A stretch of DNA of 43,997 nt from Acidimicrobiales bacterium (GCA_017883025.1 JADGOH010000116.1:1-43997), one strand, 5' to 3'; positions 8,198 through 15,959 are shown, counted from the stretch's first letter. Program-made: numbers and translations. Notes: generated by a model not told the origin, from the sequence alone.

Positions 8198-8542
8198 TCA
8201 GCCGAGTGGCAGCTGCGGGGCCTCGGCCAGGGACAGCTCGCCGGCGGTGGCCTTGGCGGCGGAGCGCCTGCGGGCCGATCCGGTCACGGCGAACACACGC
8301 TCCGGCTCGAAGGAGCGGATGACGCGATCCCCCGGTCGGCCACCGACGACCTCGACCGACTCGGTCCCGTTGTTGCTGTTGCGGACGTGGGCCCGGAACG
8401 ACCACGTGGCGCCCCGCATGGACAGCCCGCTGATCACCACCGGATCACCTGTCCGCAGTCCGTTCCACGCCTCGGCGCGCTCCAGGTGCTCCGAGGCACG
8501 GAGGGCGGCCTTCTTCGCCCCGGCCGTCGTGCTCCGGCTCAG
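8198..8542 (-). CDS. hypothetical protein, probable CTG start, coupled to dedA
   Basis: The frame is open back to a stop 4 codons before a CTG (complement of 8540-8542) that overlaps the TGA of dedA as CTGA. A GAGGA Shine-Dalgarno site lies about 6 nt before that CTG. No ATG or TTG precedes it in frame, and the first GTG lies 33 codons later. The 114-residue product begins LSRSTTAGAKKAALRASEH and contains WSFRAHVRNSNNGTESVEVV and GGRPGDRVIRSFEPERVFA. That looks like a genuine small beta-rich domain and would be cut in half by the GTG start. The C-terminal RRRSAAKATAGELS tail is low complexity. Function is unknown. It should be co-translated with DedA. Confidence 0.6.
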   Translation of the reverse strand: MSRSTTAGAKKAALRASEHLERAEAWNGLRTGDPVVISGLSMRGATWSFRAHVRNSNNGTESVEVVGGRPGDRVIRSFEPERVFAVTGSARRRSAAKATAGELSLAEAPQLPLG

Positions 8543-9174
8543 CGTCGTTCCTCACGGATCGTGCGCAGGCGGTGTACGTAGAGGAGGACGACGGTGACGA
8601 CCGCGAGGAAGGCCACGACGTAGCCCGCGTAGCTGAACGACTTCTGCACGTGGTCGTAGCTCGACCCGAGCGAGTAGCCCAACAGGGCGAGGGCCGTCGA
8701 CCACAGGGCGCAGCCGATGACCGTGAAGACGAGGAACTTGACGATCTTCATCTCGGCGAGCCCGGCGGCAAACGAGACGAACGAGCGGAGCAGCGGGATG
8801 AACCGGCCGAACAGCACCAGCGGCTCGCCGTGCTTGTCGAACCACGCCTCGGCCCGGTCGAGATCCTTGTGGGTGAGGAGCACGTACTTGCCGAAGCGGT
8901 CGACGAGCGGCCGGCCACCGAAGTAACCGATGAGGTAGCCGGCGAGCGAGCCCAGGATCTCCCCGGTGGCGGCCAGGAAGATGACCAGGACGATCGACAG
9001 GTGGAAGACCTCGGGGGACGCCTGCCCATCCGCCAGCAGCTTGTGGACCTCGCCGCTCGCCAGCGCACCGCCGCCGAGGATGGCGAGCTCGGACCCGGCT
9101 GGGAGACCCATCGACGAGATGAAGCTGAGGATGAAGATGGCGAAGTAGCTGTAATTGTAGAGAAAATTCGTCAT
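8539..9174 (-). CDS. DedA/SNARE-associated family membrane protein
   Basis: A 211-residue polytopic membrane protein of the DedA family, implicated in lipid flipping and membrane homeostasis. Family hallmarks are visible: the N-terminal membrane-inserted segment around SSMGLPAGSELAILGGG, the GYLIGYFGGRPLVDRFGKYV stretch, the FGRFIPLLRSFVSFAAG motif with its essential arginines, and the final hydrophobic helix before a basic tail. The ATG at 9174 is preceded by GAGGGGAAC, a good Shine-Dalgarno site, and was preferred to the upstream in-frame start. It leads a leftward run into the CTG-start gene and possibly the PIG-L gene. Confidence 0.9.
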   Translation of the reverse strand: MTNFLYNYSYFAIFILSFISSMGLPAGSELAILGGGALASGEVHKLLADGQASPEVFHLSIVLVIFLAATGEILGSLAGYLIGYFGGRPLVDRFGKYVLLTHKDLDRAEAWFDKHGEPLVLFGRFIPLLRSFVSFAAGLAEMKIVKFLVFTVIGCALWSTALALLGYSLGSSYDHVQKSFSYAGYVVAFLAVVTVVLLYVHRLRTIREERR

Positions 9175-9279
9175 GTTCCCCTCTTGTCTAGTCGGTACCG
9201 CCACACCTCTGGCGCCACCGGGACGTTCGCGTCAGGCGTTCGTCAGGTTCGTCGTGGTCGGCATCGCCGGCGGGTCGGC

Positions 9280-9285
9280 TACCGT
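9280..9285 (+). promoter_or_regulatory. leaderless-type -10 element (alpha/beta hydrolase gene)
   Basis: TACCGT ends 6 nt before the GTG at 9292. It lies in the 117-bp gap divergent to dedA. Confidence 0.55.
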
Positions 9286-9291
9286 CACCCC

Positions 9292-10197
9292 GTGCCCCCC
9301 GCACCGGACCCCGCAGCGGCCCCCTCCCGATCCGTGAGCACCCCCGACGGCATCGAGTTGGCCCTGTACGACTTCGGCGGCACCGGGGACGACCTCCTAC
9401 TGGTCCATGCCACCGGGTTCTGCGCCGGGGTGCTCCTGCCCCTGGCCCACGCCCTCGGCGACCACTTCCACTGTCTGGCTCTCGACCTGCGCGGCCACGG
9501 CCGGTCCGGTCGGCCGCCGGACGGGGACTTCGCCTGGTCGGGCTTCGCCACCGACGTGCTCACCGCCGTCGACGCGTTCGGGCTGGTCCGGCCGGTCGCA
9601 TTCGGCCACTCGTGCGGCGGTGCGGCGCTCCTCCTGGCCGAGCAGCGCCGACCGGGCACGTTCCGTTCCTTCTACCTATTCGAGCCGGTGGTGGTGCCCG
9701 ACCAGCCTCTCCCGTTCCCCTTGGAGGAGAATCCGCTGTCGAACGGGGCCCGCCGTCGCCGCGAGAGGTTCCCGAGCGCCGAGGACGCCTTTGTCAACTT
9801 CTCGTCGAAGCCGCCCTTCGCCGGCATCGACCCCGCCGTGCTCCTGCGGTACGTGGAGGACGGATTCGAGATCGTCCCCTCGGCCGAGGGCGGGGATGGC
9901 GATACGATCCGGTTGCGCTGCAGGCGGAACGACGAGGCGGAGGTCTACGTCCACGGTTTCGGCAACGGCTCCTTCGAGCACCTCCACGAGGTCGGCTGCC
10001 CGGTCACCTTCGCGTACGGGACCAGGACGGACGCGTTCGGCGCGGAGGCCATGGGCGCAGACGCCGACCGGGTGCCCGGATCGACCGTCGAGGCCTTCGA
10101 CGGCCTCGGACACTTCGGCCCTCTCGAACGACCCGACGAGGTCGCGGGAAAGGTGCGGGGAGCGCCGGGCTTCCCCGGTGGCACACCCCGGCCGTAG
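9292..10197 (+). CDS. alpha/beta hydrolase family protein
   Basis: A 301-residue serine hydrolase fold. The oxyanion segment LLLVHATGFCAGVLLPLAHAL leads into DLRGHGRSGRPPDGDFAWSG, and the nucleophile elbow is GHSCGG. Near the C terminus the acid and histidine are probably in YGTRTDAFGAEAM and DGLGHFGPLERPDEV. Substrates in this family range from esters to epoxides and C-C bonds, and nothing here narrows the choice. A longer upstream frame overlaps dedA antisense and is not supported. The GTG at 9292 follows a TACCGT -10 at 6 nt, and a second in-frame GTG at 9334 is possible. The stop is 9 bp before the next gene. Confidence 0.85.
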   Translation: MPPAPDPAAAPSRSVSTPDGIELALYDFGGTGDDLLLVHATGFCAGVLLPLAHALGDHFHCLALDLRGHGRSGRPPDGDFAWSGFATDVLTAVDAFGLVRPVAFGHSCGGAALLLAEQRRPGTFRSFYLFEPVVVPDQPLPFPLEENPLSNGARRRRERFPSAEDAFVNFSSKPPFAGIDPAVLLRYVEDGFEIVPSAEGGDGDTIRLRCRRNDEAEVYVHGFGNGSFEHLHEVGCPVTFAYGTRTDAFGAEAMGADADRVPGSTVEAFDGLGHFGPLERPDEVAGKVRGAPGFPGGTPRP

Positions 10198-10200
10198 TCT
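10195..10200 (+). promoter_or_regulatory. leaderless-type -10 element (Fe-S nuclease gene)
   Basis: TAGTCT ends 6 nt before the GTG at 10207 and overlaps the stop codon of the hydrolase gene. It provides an internal promoter. Confidence 0.5.
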
Positions 10201-10206
10201 CTGGTC

Positions 10207-11028
10207 GTGCCCTTCGAACCTCCCCGGTCGCTGTCGCCTTCCAAAGTGTCCTCGTTCCGCGACTGCGCCCTCGCCTTCCGCTTCACCGCCATCGAGCGGC
10301 TGCCCGATCCGGCAACGGTGTGGACCGTCAAGGGCACCCTGGTGCACACTGCGCTCGAGCAGCTCTTCTGGAACCATCCACAGGGCACCCGCTCGCCGGC
10401 TGCGGCAGCTGCAGAGCTGGCCGCCGCCTGGTCGGACCTGCAGGACGACCCGGACTACCGGTCACTGGACCTCACCTCCGACGAGGCCGATTCGTTCCGG
10501 GCCGACGCCGAGCAGCTGGTGGCGAACTACTTCCTCCTCGAGGACCCCGACGAGATCACCCCGGTCGGCGTGGAGCTGACCCTCGAGGCGCGGCTCGGTG
10601 ACGTCCGGTTGCGCGGCATCCTCGACCGCCTCGACCGCACCCCTGACGGCGAGCTGATCGTCATCGACTACAAGACCGGCAGGGCCCCCTCCCCCGCCTA
10701 CGAGCAGTCCAAGCTGGCCGGCGTCCAGCTCTACGCCCTCCTGTGCCAGGAGGTACTCGGTCGGCGCCCGGTCCAGGTCAAGCTCCTCCACCTGAAGGAG
10801 CCCACCGTCATCGCCGCCGAGCCGTCCGAGCAGGGGCTGAAGGGCCAGCGCACCAAGACGTTGGCGGTGTGGTCAGCAATCGAACGGGCCTGCCGCGACG
10901 AGGACTTCCGGCCGAAGACCGGACCGCTGTGCCGGTTCTGCCGCTTCCGCGACTTCTGCCCGGCCTACGGGGGCGACCCGTCGCTGGCCGCGGCCACACT
11001 GGGCACGCCCGAGCGGGGGGCGGCGTGA
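10207..11028 (+). CDS. stand-alone PD-(D/E)XK nuclease with Fe-S cysteines (RecB/AddB C-terminal-like)
   Basis: This 273-residue protein matches the RecB-like exonuclease domain found at the C terminus of AddB/RecB and in Cas4. The active site is visible as GILDRLDRTPDGELIVIDYKTG, with the Asp, then D-Y-K. Four cysteines are placed for a 4Fe-4S cluster: C20 at the N terminus and C242, C245 and C251 in LCRFCRFRDFC. The N-terminal SLSPSKVSSFRDC is also typical of the family. The expected role is DNA end processing or repair, but no helicase or CRISPR genes are nearby. Its stop overlaps the start of the next gene (GTGA), so it is translationally coupled to a PAP2 phosphatase. Confidence 0.88.
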   Translation: MPFEPPRSLSPSKVSSFRDCALAFRFTAIERLPDPATVWTVKGTLVHTALEQLFWNHPQGTRSPAAAAAELAAAWSDLQDDPDYRSLDLTSDEADSFRADAEQLVANYFLLEDPDEITPVGVELTLEARLGDVRLRGILDRLDRTPDGELIVIDYKTGRAPSPAYEQSKLAGVQLYALLCQEVLGRRPVQVKLLHLKEPTVIAAEPSEQGLKGQRTKTLAVWSAIERACRDEDFRPKTGPLCRFCRFRDFCPAYGGDPSLAAATLGTPERGAA

Positions 11029-11612
11029 CCGGCCCCGGCTACGGCCTCGACGACACATCGGCCGAAGGCGGCCACACCGGGTTCCTGGCCGTGGTCGACG
11101 CCGTCGACGACCGTGTCGACCGACTGTTCGAGCCGTTGCGCGGCATCCCCGCCGTCGATGCCGCCGCGAAGGTCATCACCGGCGTGGGCGACCACGGCTG
11201 GCTCTGGACCGGCATCGCCGTCTGGCGCGGCCGCCGGTCGGGTCCGACCCGTCGCGCCGCCATCCGGGCGCTCGGTGTCGCCGGCGTGTCCTCGACCATC
11301 GTCAACGCCGGCATCAAGCAGGTGGTCGGCCGAGAGCGCCCCGACCGCACCGACCTGCGGATCTCGAACGCCGGGGTGCCGGTCCGGGAGCCCAAGACCA
11401 GCAGCTTCCCGAGCGGTCACACCCTGGCCGCGTTCACCGCCGCGACGGTGCTGAGCCGCCCCGGGGACCGTGCCGGCAACGCCTTCCTCTTCACGGCCGC
11501 CGGGCTCATCGGCACGACCCGGATCCACCTGCGGGCCCACCACGCCTCGGACGTCGTCGGCGGCATGGTCATCGGCACCGCGCTCGGACTGGCCGTCAAG
11601 CGCTTCCGGTGA
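11025..11612 (+). CDS. PAP2-type phosphatase (phosphatidic acid phosphatase family)
   Basis: A 195-residue protein carrying the three PAP2 active-site motifs: K98...R105-P106 (KQVVGRERP), P129-S130-G131-H132 (PSGHT), and T165-R166...H172...D176 (RIHLRAHHASD). The family removes phosphate from lipid or sugar-lipid phosphates at the membrane. Hydrophobic helices lie around residues 85-97, 135-145 and 152-165. It is short and has few clear membrane spans, so its localisation is uncertain. The GTG start overlaps the TGA of the nuclease gene by 4 bp. An antisense-looking upstream frame was ignored. The substrate is unknown. Confidence 0.87.
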   Translation: MTGPGYGLDDTSAEGGHTGFLAVVDAVDDRVDRLFEPLRGIPAVDAAAKVITGVGDHGWLWTGIAVWRGRRSGPTRRAAIRALGVAGVSSTIVNAGIKQVVGRERPDRTDLRISNAGVPVREPKTSSFPSGHTLAAFTAATVLSRPGDRAGNAFLFTAAGLIGTTRIHLRAHHASDVVGGMVIGTALGLAVKRFR

Positions 11613-11676
11613 CGGCCGACCGTCCGGGGCCGGTCGTCGGGGGAATGGACGCACGCCCGGGGGGGTTGAGCCTCCT

Positions 11677-12282
11677 GTGAGCACGCCACTGACCTTCGCC
11701 GTCACCTGGGACTACCGGTGTCCCTTCGCCCGCAACGGACACGAACACATCCTCGACGGGCTCGAGGCCGGCGCCGAGTGGGACGTCACGTTCGTGCCCT
11801 ACTTCCTCAACCAGGGGATGGGCACCGAGGGCCAGGACGCCTGGGACGACCCGGCCCATCAGCCCGACCTGCTGGCGCTGGCCGCCGGAGTCGTCGTGCG
11901 CGACCGCTTCCCCGAGCACTTCTTCGCCGTGCACCGCTCGCTCTTCGATTCCCGCCACGTGGACGCGCACGACCTCCGCGACCGCGGCGTGGTGCACGCC
12001 GCTCTGGCCAGGACCGGGGTCGACGCCGATACCGTGCTGGCCGAGGTGGACGCCGGCTGGCCGGCCAAGGTGATCCGCGAGGAGCACGAGCGCTGCGTCG
12101 AGGAGCTGGACGTGTTCGGGGTGCCGACGTTCATCGTGGGCGAGGATGCTGTCTTCGCCCGGCTGATGAACCGACCGGAGGGGGACGGCGCCGCGGCCCG
12201 GGCCACCATCGACGGGGTCCTCGACCTGATCGGCGAGCACCCCGAGCTCAACGAGTTCAAGCACACCCGCCTGTCGCGCTGA
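11677..12282 (+). CDS. DsbA/FrnE-like thioredoxin-fold protein with a single active-site cysteine
   Basis: A 201-residue thioredoxin-fold protein resembling DsbA/FrnE and 2-hydroxychromene isomerase relatives. The first strand reads TFAVTWDYRCPFARNGHEH. The motif is CPFA (C15), so the resolving cysteine of a CXXC pair is missing. The cis-proline loop is conserved as GVPTFIVG. No signal peptide is present, so it should act in the cytoplasm, perhaps as a glutaredoxin-like or mycothiol-linked transferase rather than a disulfide-forming DsbA. The GTG start is preceded by a weak purine tract. It stands alone, 64 bp after the PAP2 gene. Confidence 0.8.
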   Translation: MSTPLTFAVTWDYRCPFARNGHEHILDGLEAGAEWDVTFVPYFLNQGMGTEGQDAWDDPAHQPDLLALAAGVVVRDRFPEHFFAVHRSLFDSRHVDAHDLRDRGVVHAALARTGVDADTVLAEVDAGWPAKVIREEHERCVEELDVFGVPTFIVGEDAVFARLMNRPEGDGAAARATIDGVLDLIGEHPELNEFKHTRLSR

Positions 12283-12365
12283 ACGAGCAGCGGGCGTTGC
12301 CCGCCGACAGCCACCTGGCGCCCTCCGGAGGCTGCTAAGCACGGCTCCGTGCCCGGGCCCGACCG

Positions 12366-13130
12366 ATGACGACGACGGCATGGGGGCTGACCGTCGGCTC
12401 GGTCGTGTTCGCCGGGGTGGTCGTCCTGGTCGCCGGCTTCGTCCAGTCCGCCGCCGGCTTCGGCTTCGCGCTCCTGGCGGTGCCCCTGCTGTCGCTGACC
12501 GTCCCGCCGCAGACGGCGGTCGTGGTGGTGTTCCTCCACGGCACCGGCTCGAGCATCCTGATCGCGGCCCACCGGCGCGCCGACGTCGACCGGGTCGAGG
12601 CCGCCCGCCTCAGCGTCGGTGCCGTCGTCGCCATGCCGCTCGGGGCCCTGATCCTGGTGACGGCGTCGACCGGTGCGCTCCGGCTGACGCTCGGCATCGT
12701 GACCTGCTCGGCCGCCGTCTACATGCTCCTGCCCAGTACCAGGCGGCGTCAGGACCTGATCGTGCGGCCGTGGACCACCTACGCCGTGGGCGCGGTCAGC
12801 GGCGTGCTCAACACCTCGCTGGCCACCAACGGCCCACCGCTGGTCGTCTACCTGCGCGCCCGGGGCCTGGCGGTGGGCGCCTTCCGGGCCACCATCTCGG
12901 TCGTGTTCATCATCAGCAGCGTGGCGGGCCTGGCAATCCTGATCGCCACCGGCGCGGTGCACGCCGTCGCTGTGCACTACTACGTGCTGACCCTCGTGCC
13001 CGCCCTCGTCGGCTGGGCCGTCGGCAGCGCCGCGGCCTCGCGGCTCCGACACCACCAGTTCGTCCGCATGGTGGACTTCCTGCTGCTGGTCAGCGGCATG
13101 CTCGCCATCACCAAGGCGATCATCGGCTGA
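12366..13130 (+). CDS. TauE/SafE (DUF81) family membrane transporter
   Basis: A 254-residue integral membrane protein. Two related halves, each of about four helices, are visible. The N-terminal repeat has GFVQSAAGFGFALLAVPLL and the C-terminal repeat has the matching AVSGVLNTSLATNGPPLVVY segment. These are the hallmarks of TauE/SafE proteins, which export sulfite, sulfoacetate or similar organosulfur anions. The final helix (VDFLLLVSGMLAITKAIIG) is typical. No sulfur-metabolism genes are adjacent, so the substrate is open. The ATG start is not preceded by a strong Shine-Dalgarno site. The gene ends at a strong stem-loop shared with the convergent LLM gene. Confidence 0.88.
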   Translation: MTTTAWGLTVGSVVFAGVVVLVAGFVQSAAGFGFALLAVPLLSLTVPPQTAVVVVFLHGTGSSILIAAHRRADVDRVEAARLSVGAVVAMPLGALILVTASTGALRLTLGIVTCSAAVYMLLPSTRRRQDLIVRPWTTYAVGAVSGVLNTSLATNGPPLVVYLRARGLAVGAFRATISVVFIISSVAGLAILIATGAVHAVAVHYYVLTLVPALVGWAVGSAAASRLRHHQFVRMVDFLLLVSGMLAITKAIIG

Positions 13131-13138
13131 GCGGCCGT

Positions 13139-13173
13139 CGCCCGCGGCCCCGGGTCGCCGGTGGCCGCGGGCG
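13139..13173. terminator. 11-bp perfect GC stem-loop between convergent genes
   Basis: The arms CGCCCGCGGCC (13139-13149) and GGCCGCGGGCG (13163-13173) pair perfectly around a 13-nt loop. They lie exactly between two convergent stop codons. A bidirectional terminator without a U-tract is the likely role. Confidence 0.65.
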
Positions 13174-13175
13174 GA

Positions 13176-14078
13176 TCAACCGGCCAGCCCGGCCAGCGTG
13201 TCGATCGACGCCCGGATCTCGTCGCCGGACCCGAACGGGGCGCCGCAGAAGTCGGTTGCGCCCATGTCGGCCAGGCGGCGGACCTGGTCGGCCACCTCGG
13301 ACGCGCTCCCCACGATGGCCACGCCCGCCGGCCCCTCGACGCCCTCGCGGTCGAGCATGGCCCGGTAGGAGGGGAGGTGGCCGTAGACGGCGAAGACCTC
13401 GGCGGCCGTGGCCCGGGCAGCGGCGGGGTCGTCGGTCACGCACACCGGCAGGCCCACCCCGATCTGGGGCACGGGGCGTCCCGCGTCGGCGGCGGCGACG
13501 TTGATGGTGGGGATGATGTGCTCCTCGACGGTGACCGGACCGGTCATCCAGGTGATCGTCCCGGTGGCCAGCCGGCCGGCGATGTTCAGCATCACGGTGC
13601 CGAGCGCGGCCACCAGCACGTCCGGGGCGGGCGCCGCGACCTGGAGCGGCCCGAAGGTGGAGGCCTTGAGGGTCTCGCCGGCGAAGGTCACCTGTTCCCC
13701 CTCGAGGGCCGGCACGAGGATCTCGAGATACTCGCGCATGTGACGGGCCGGCTTGTCGAAGGACATGCCGAACACGTTCTCGATCACCATCTGGTGGGAC
13801 AGGCCGATACCGAGGGTCAGCCGGCCTCCGCTGGCGGCCTGCACGGTGAGCGCCTGGGCGGCCAGCATCACGGGGTGGCGCGGGTACGTCGGTACGACGG
13901 CGGTCCCGAAGTGGATCCCGGGCACCTCCCGGGCCGCTGCGGCGATGGTCGTGAGGGCGTCGAGGGCGAAGATCTGCGACGCCCACGCCGTCTCGATCCC
14001 GGCATCGGCGAGCGCGGCCACCTGGCCCATCACGTCGTCGAACGGCTTCTCGGTGTCGAACATCACGCCGATGCGCAT
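13176..14078 (-). CDS. LLM class F420-dependent oxidoreductase
   Basis: A 300-residue TIM-barrel oxidoreductase of the luciferase-like family. It starts MRIGVMFDTEKPFDDVM and has the expected GTAVVPTYPRHPVMLAAQAL and RLTLGIGLSH segments that line the deazaflavin site. The C-terminal GSASEVADQVRRLADMGATDF is also family-typical. It most resembles the mycobacterial F420-dependent subgroup rather than FMN-dependent luciferases, but this is judged by eye. The ATG at 14078 has a GAGG Shine-Dalgarno site 8 nt upstream. The frame's longer N-terminal extension is rejected. It diverges from purE across 162 bp. The substrate is unknown. Confidence 0.85.
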   Translation of the reverse strand: MRIGVMFDTEKPFDDVMGQVAALADAGIETAWASQIFALDALTTIAAAAREVPGIHFGTAVVPTYPRHPVMLAAQALTVQAASGGRLTLGIGLSHQMVIENVFGMSFDKPARHMREYLEILVPALEGEQVTFAGETLKASTFGPLQVAAPAPDVLVAALGTVMLNIAGRLATGTITWMTGPVTVEEHIIPTINVAAADAGRPVPQIGVGLPVCVTDDPAAARATAAEVFAVYGHLPSYRAMLDREGVEGPAGVAIVGSASEVADQVRRLADMGATDFCGAPFGSGDEIRASIDTLAGLAG

Positions 14079-14240
14079 CGGTGCCTCATTTCTGGTCGAG
14101 TCCGCCGCTGTGGCGGCTGGGGGTCGGCGTCCTGGTTGCCGCTCCGTCGGGGTCCCCACCGTACCGGGCGTGCCCGTCGGTCGTCGGGAGCAGCCACCGG
14201 CGTGTCGACCTCCGGCCCGCCGATCGGGCAGAATGCAGCC

Positions 14241-14735
14241 ATGTCCGTCGCCATCCTCATGGGAAGTTCATCCGACGCGTCCATCATGGACGACGCCGTC
14301 CAGACCCTCCGCTCCTTCGACGTCCCCGTCGAGGTCCGGGTCCTGTCCGCCCACCGCACGCCAGACGACACGATCGCCTTCGCCCGCGGGGCCAAGGACG
14401 CCGGGGTGCAGGTGATCATCGGCGCTGCCGGCGGTGCCGCACACCTGGCCGGCGTGATCGCCGCCGCCACACCGCTGCCGGTGATCGGCGTTCCGATCGC
14501 CCTGGCCAACCTCGGCGGGATGGACTCGCTGCTGGCCATGGTCCAGATGCCCAAGGGGATCCCGGTGGCGACGGTGGCCGTCAACGGCGCCCGCAACGCC
14601 GCGCTCCTGGCCATCAGGATCATCGCCCTGTCGGACCCCCGGGTGGCCGCCGAGCTCGACCGGTTCACCGCCGACCTCGCCGACCAGGTCCGGGACATGG
14701 ACGCCGAGATCGTCGCCAGGTACGCCACGTCCTGA
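14241..14735 (+). CDS. purE: 5-(carboxyamino)imidazole ribonucleotide mutase
   Basis: A 164-residue class I PurE. It moves the carboxyl group of N5-CAIR to give CAIR in de novo purine synthesis, working with PurK. Signature segments are MGSSSDASIMDDA, VLSAHRTPDDT with the catalytic histidine, GAAGGAAHLAGVIAA, and GMDSLLAMVQMPKGIPVATVAV. The length is standard. The usual partner purK is not adjacent: the next rightward frame is a doubtful 55-residue peptide and then pirin on the other strand. CAGAAT lies 6 nt before the ATG and may be a weak leaderless -10. Confidence 0.95.
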   Translation: MSVAILMGSSSDASIMDDAVQTLRSFDVPVEVRVLSAHRTPDDTIAFARGAKDAGVQVIIGAAGGAAHLAGVIAAATPLPVIGVPIALANLGGMDSLLAMVQMPKGIPVATVAVNGARNAALLAIRIIALSDPRVAAELDRFTADLADQVRDMDAEIVARYATS

Positions 14736-14813
14736 ACCCCCGTCGCCCGGTGTCCGGAATGGGCGCACGGTGTCCGGCGCGGACGCACCCCGCGCGGTCC
14801 CGGAGCAGCGTGG

Positions 14814-14981
14814 ATGGGCGACCTGGACTCTGCCCGTGGCGTCCGTGCCCTCTGGTGGCCACGAGTGCTCGTGCTGGTCGGGTCCGTCGTGGCCGTCACT
14901 GCCACTGTCGCCACCTGGGTCCCCGGGTCCGGGACCGTCACGCATCGACGTCGGTCACCGCGTGCGACGTCGAGTTCGTGA
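14814..14981 (+). CDS. possible 55-residue single-span membrane peptide
   Basis: The 381-bp gap between purE and the pirin gene holds this small frame. It starts at an ATG with GGAG about 9 nt upstream. It encodes a charged start (MGDLDSARGVRALWW), one clear hydrophobic span (VLVLVGSVVAVTATVATWV) and a basic Ser/Arg-rich tail. Nothing is recognised by family. A second hydrophobic stretch (CDVEFVIGTILLGAG) occurs just downstream in another frame, so either a decayed membrane gene or chance is possible. The rest of the gap shows no other coding or structured signal. Confidence 0.25.
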   Translation: MGDLDSARGVRALWWPRVLVLVGSVVAVTATVATWVPGSGTVTHRRRSPRATSSS

Positions 14982-15116
14982 TCGGGACGATCTTGCTGGG
15001 CGCGGGTGTGGATTCTGCTCGGCGTCCCGGATCACTCGCCCACGACCGCCGGGCGGCTCCGCCCCCGCCCGACGCCGTCGTGGGCGGCGGCTCACGGGAC
15101 CGAACCGAAGCATCGC

Positions 15117-15884
15117 TCAGGCCGTCGCGGTGGCGTGCATCTCCCACACCAGGATCTCGGCGGCGCCGACACCGGCGAGCCGCTGGCCGCCGCTGTCCGT
15201 CAACCGGACGGAGTCGCCTTCGGCCAGCTCGCCCACCTCTTCGAACGTGACGGCACCGCGGGGCACGAACACATGGACGTACGGCGCCTCCGGCAGGGTG
15301 ACCTCCTGGCCGGGCGCCAGGCGTGCCGCGTGCAAGGCAGCGTGACGGTTGGCGATCCGGATGGCCGCGTCCTCCGCATGGTCCGGCATGCCCGAGGCGA
15401 CGGTGACCAGTCCGCCGGCCAGCCGTTCGGGCTCGATCTCGCGCTGCTCGTAACCGGGGGTGATGCCCTGCTCGTCGGGGAGCACCCACATCTGGACGAA
15501 ATGGACCGGGGTCTCGTGCACCTCGCCGGCCAGGTTCCACGAGTCATTCTTCTCCGAGTGGAGGATGCCCGTGCCCGCGCTCATCCGCTGGGCGAGCCCC
15601 GGGTAGATGATCCCGTTGTTGCCCATCGAGTCCTGGTGGACGAGGGAGCCGTCCAGCACCCAGGTGACGATCTCCATGTCCCGGTGGGGATGAGTGTCGA
15701 ACCCGGTGCCCGGAGCCACCCGGTCGTCGTTGTTCACGAGCAGGAGCCCGTGGTGGGTGTTGGTTCGGCTGCGATGGTGGCCGAATGCGAAGGAGTGCTT
15801 CGAGTCGAGCCAGCCGAAGTCGGTCACGAAACGGCTGTCGGCGTGCCGGACGTCGACCTCGGGGGTGATCGCTGGGGTCGTCAT
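15117..15884 (-). CDS. pirin family protein
   Basis: A 255-residue bicupin of the pirin family (YhhW/quercetinase-like). The N-terminal cupin holds the metal site: HHGLLLVNND, then FDTHPHRDMEIVTWVLDG with the clustered histidines, H in SLVHQDSMG, and AGTGILHSEKN. The C-terminal half begins near the WVLPDEQGITPGYEQRE segment. Family members are iron-binding proteins with quercetinase activity or regulatory roles. The ATG has a textbook GGAGGAG Shine-Dalgarno site. It diverges from a MarR-type regulator across a palindromic operator, the usual layout for stress- or phenolic-responsive pirins. Confidence 0.92.
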   Translation of the reverse strand: MTTPAITPEVDVRHADSRFVTDFGWLDSKHSFAFGHHRSRTNTHHGLLLVNNDDRVAPGTGFDTHPHRDMEIVTWVLDGSLVHQDSMGNNGIIYPGLAQRMSAGTGILHSEKNDSWNLAGEVHETPVHFVQMWVLPDEQGITPGYEQREIEPERLAGGLVTVASGMPDHAEDAAIRIANRHAALHAARLAPGQEVTLPEAPYVHVFVPRGAVTFEEVGELAEGDSVRLTDSGGQRLAGVGAAEILVWEMHATATA

Positions 15885-15930
15885 GGCTCCTCCTCCGCGC
15901 ACCCGGTGCAGGTGCCCTCGACTGTGGTGT

Positions 15931-15959
15931 CGTATCATACGTGACGTATCACGTATAAT
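15931..15959. promoter_or_regulatory. MarR-type operator overlapping a consensus TATAAT
   Basis: A 20-bp palindrome at 15937-15956 has 8-bp arms ATACGTGA/TCACGTAT around CGTA. An overlapping palindrome CGTAT-C-ATACG lies at 15931-15941. TATAAT (15954-15959), reading rightward towards the marR gene, overlaps the operator edge. Binding there would block the promoter, and probably pirin transcription as well. Confidence 0.75.

Noticed and set aside
8572-10197. 541-codon frame extending the alpha/beta hydrolase upstream
   Set aside because: The upstream part is antisense to dedA. The -10 and GTG at 9280-9294 give a better start.
14063-14941. minus-strand frames opposite purE
   Set aside because: purE is unmistakable on the plus strand and these frames are Arg/Pro/Gly-rich shadows.
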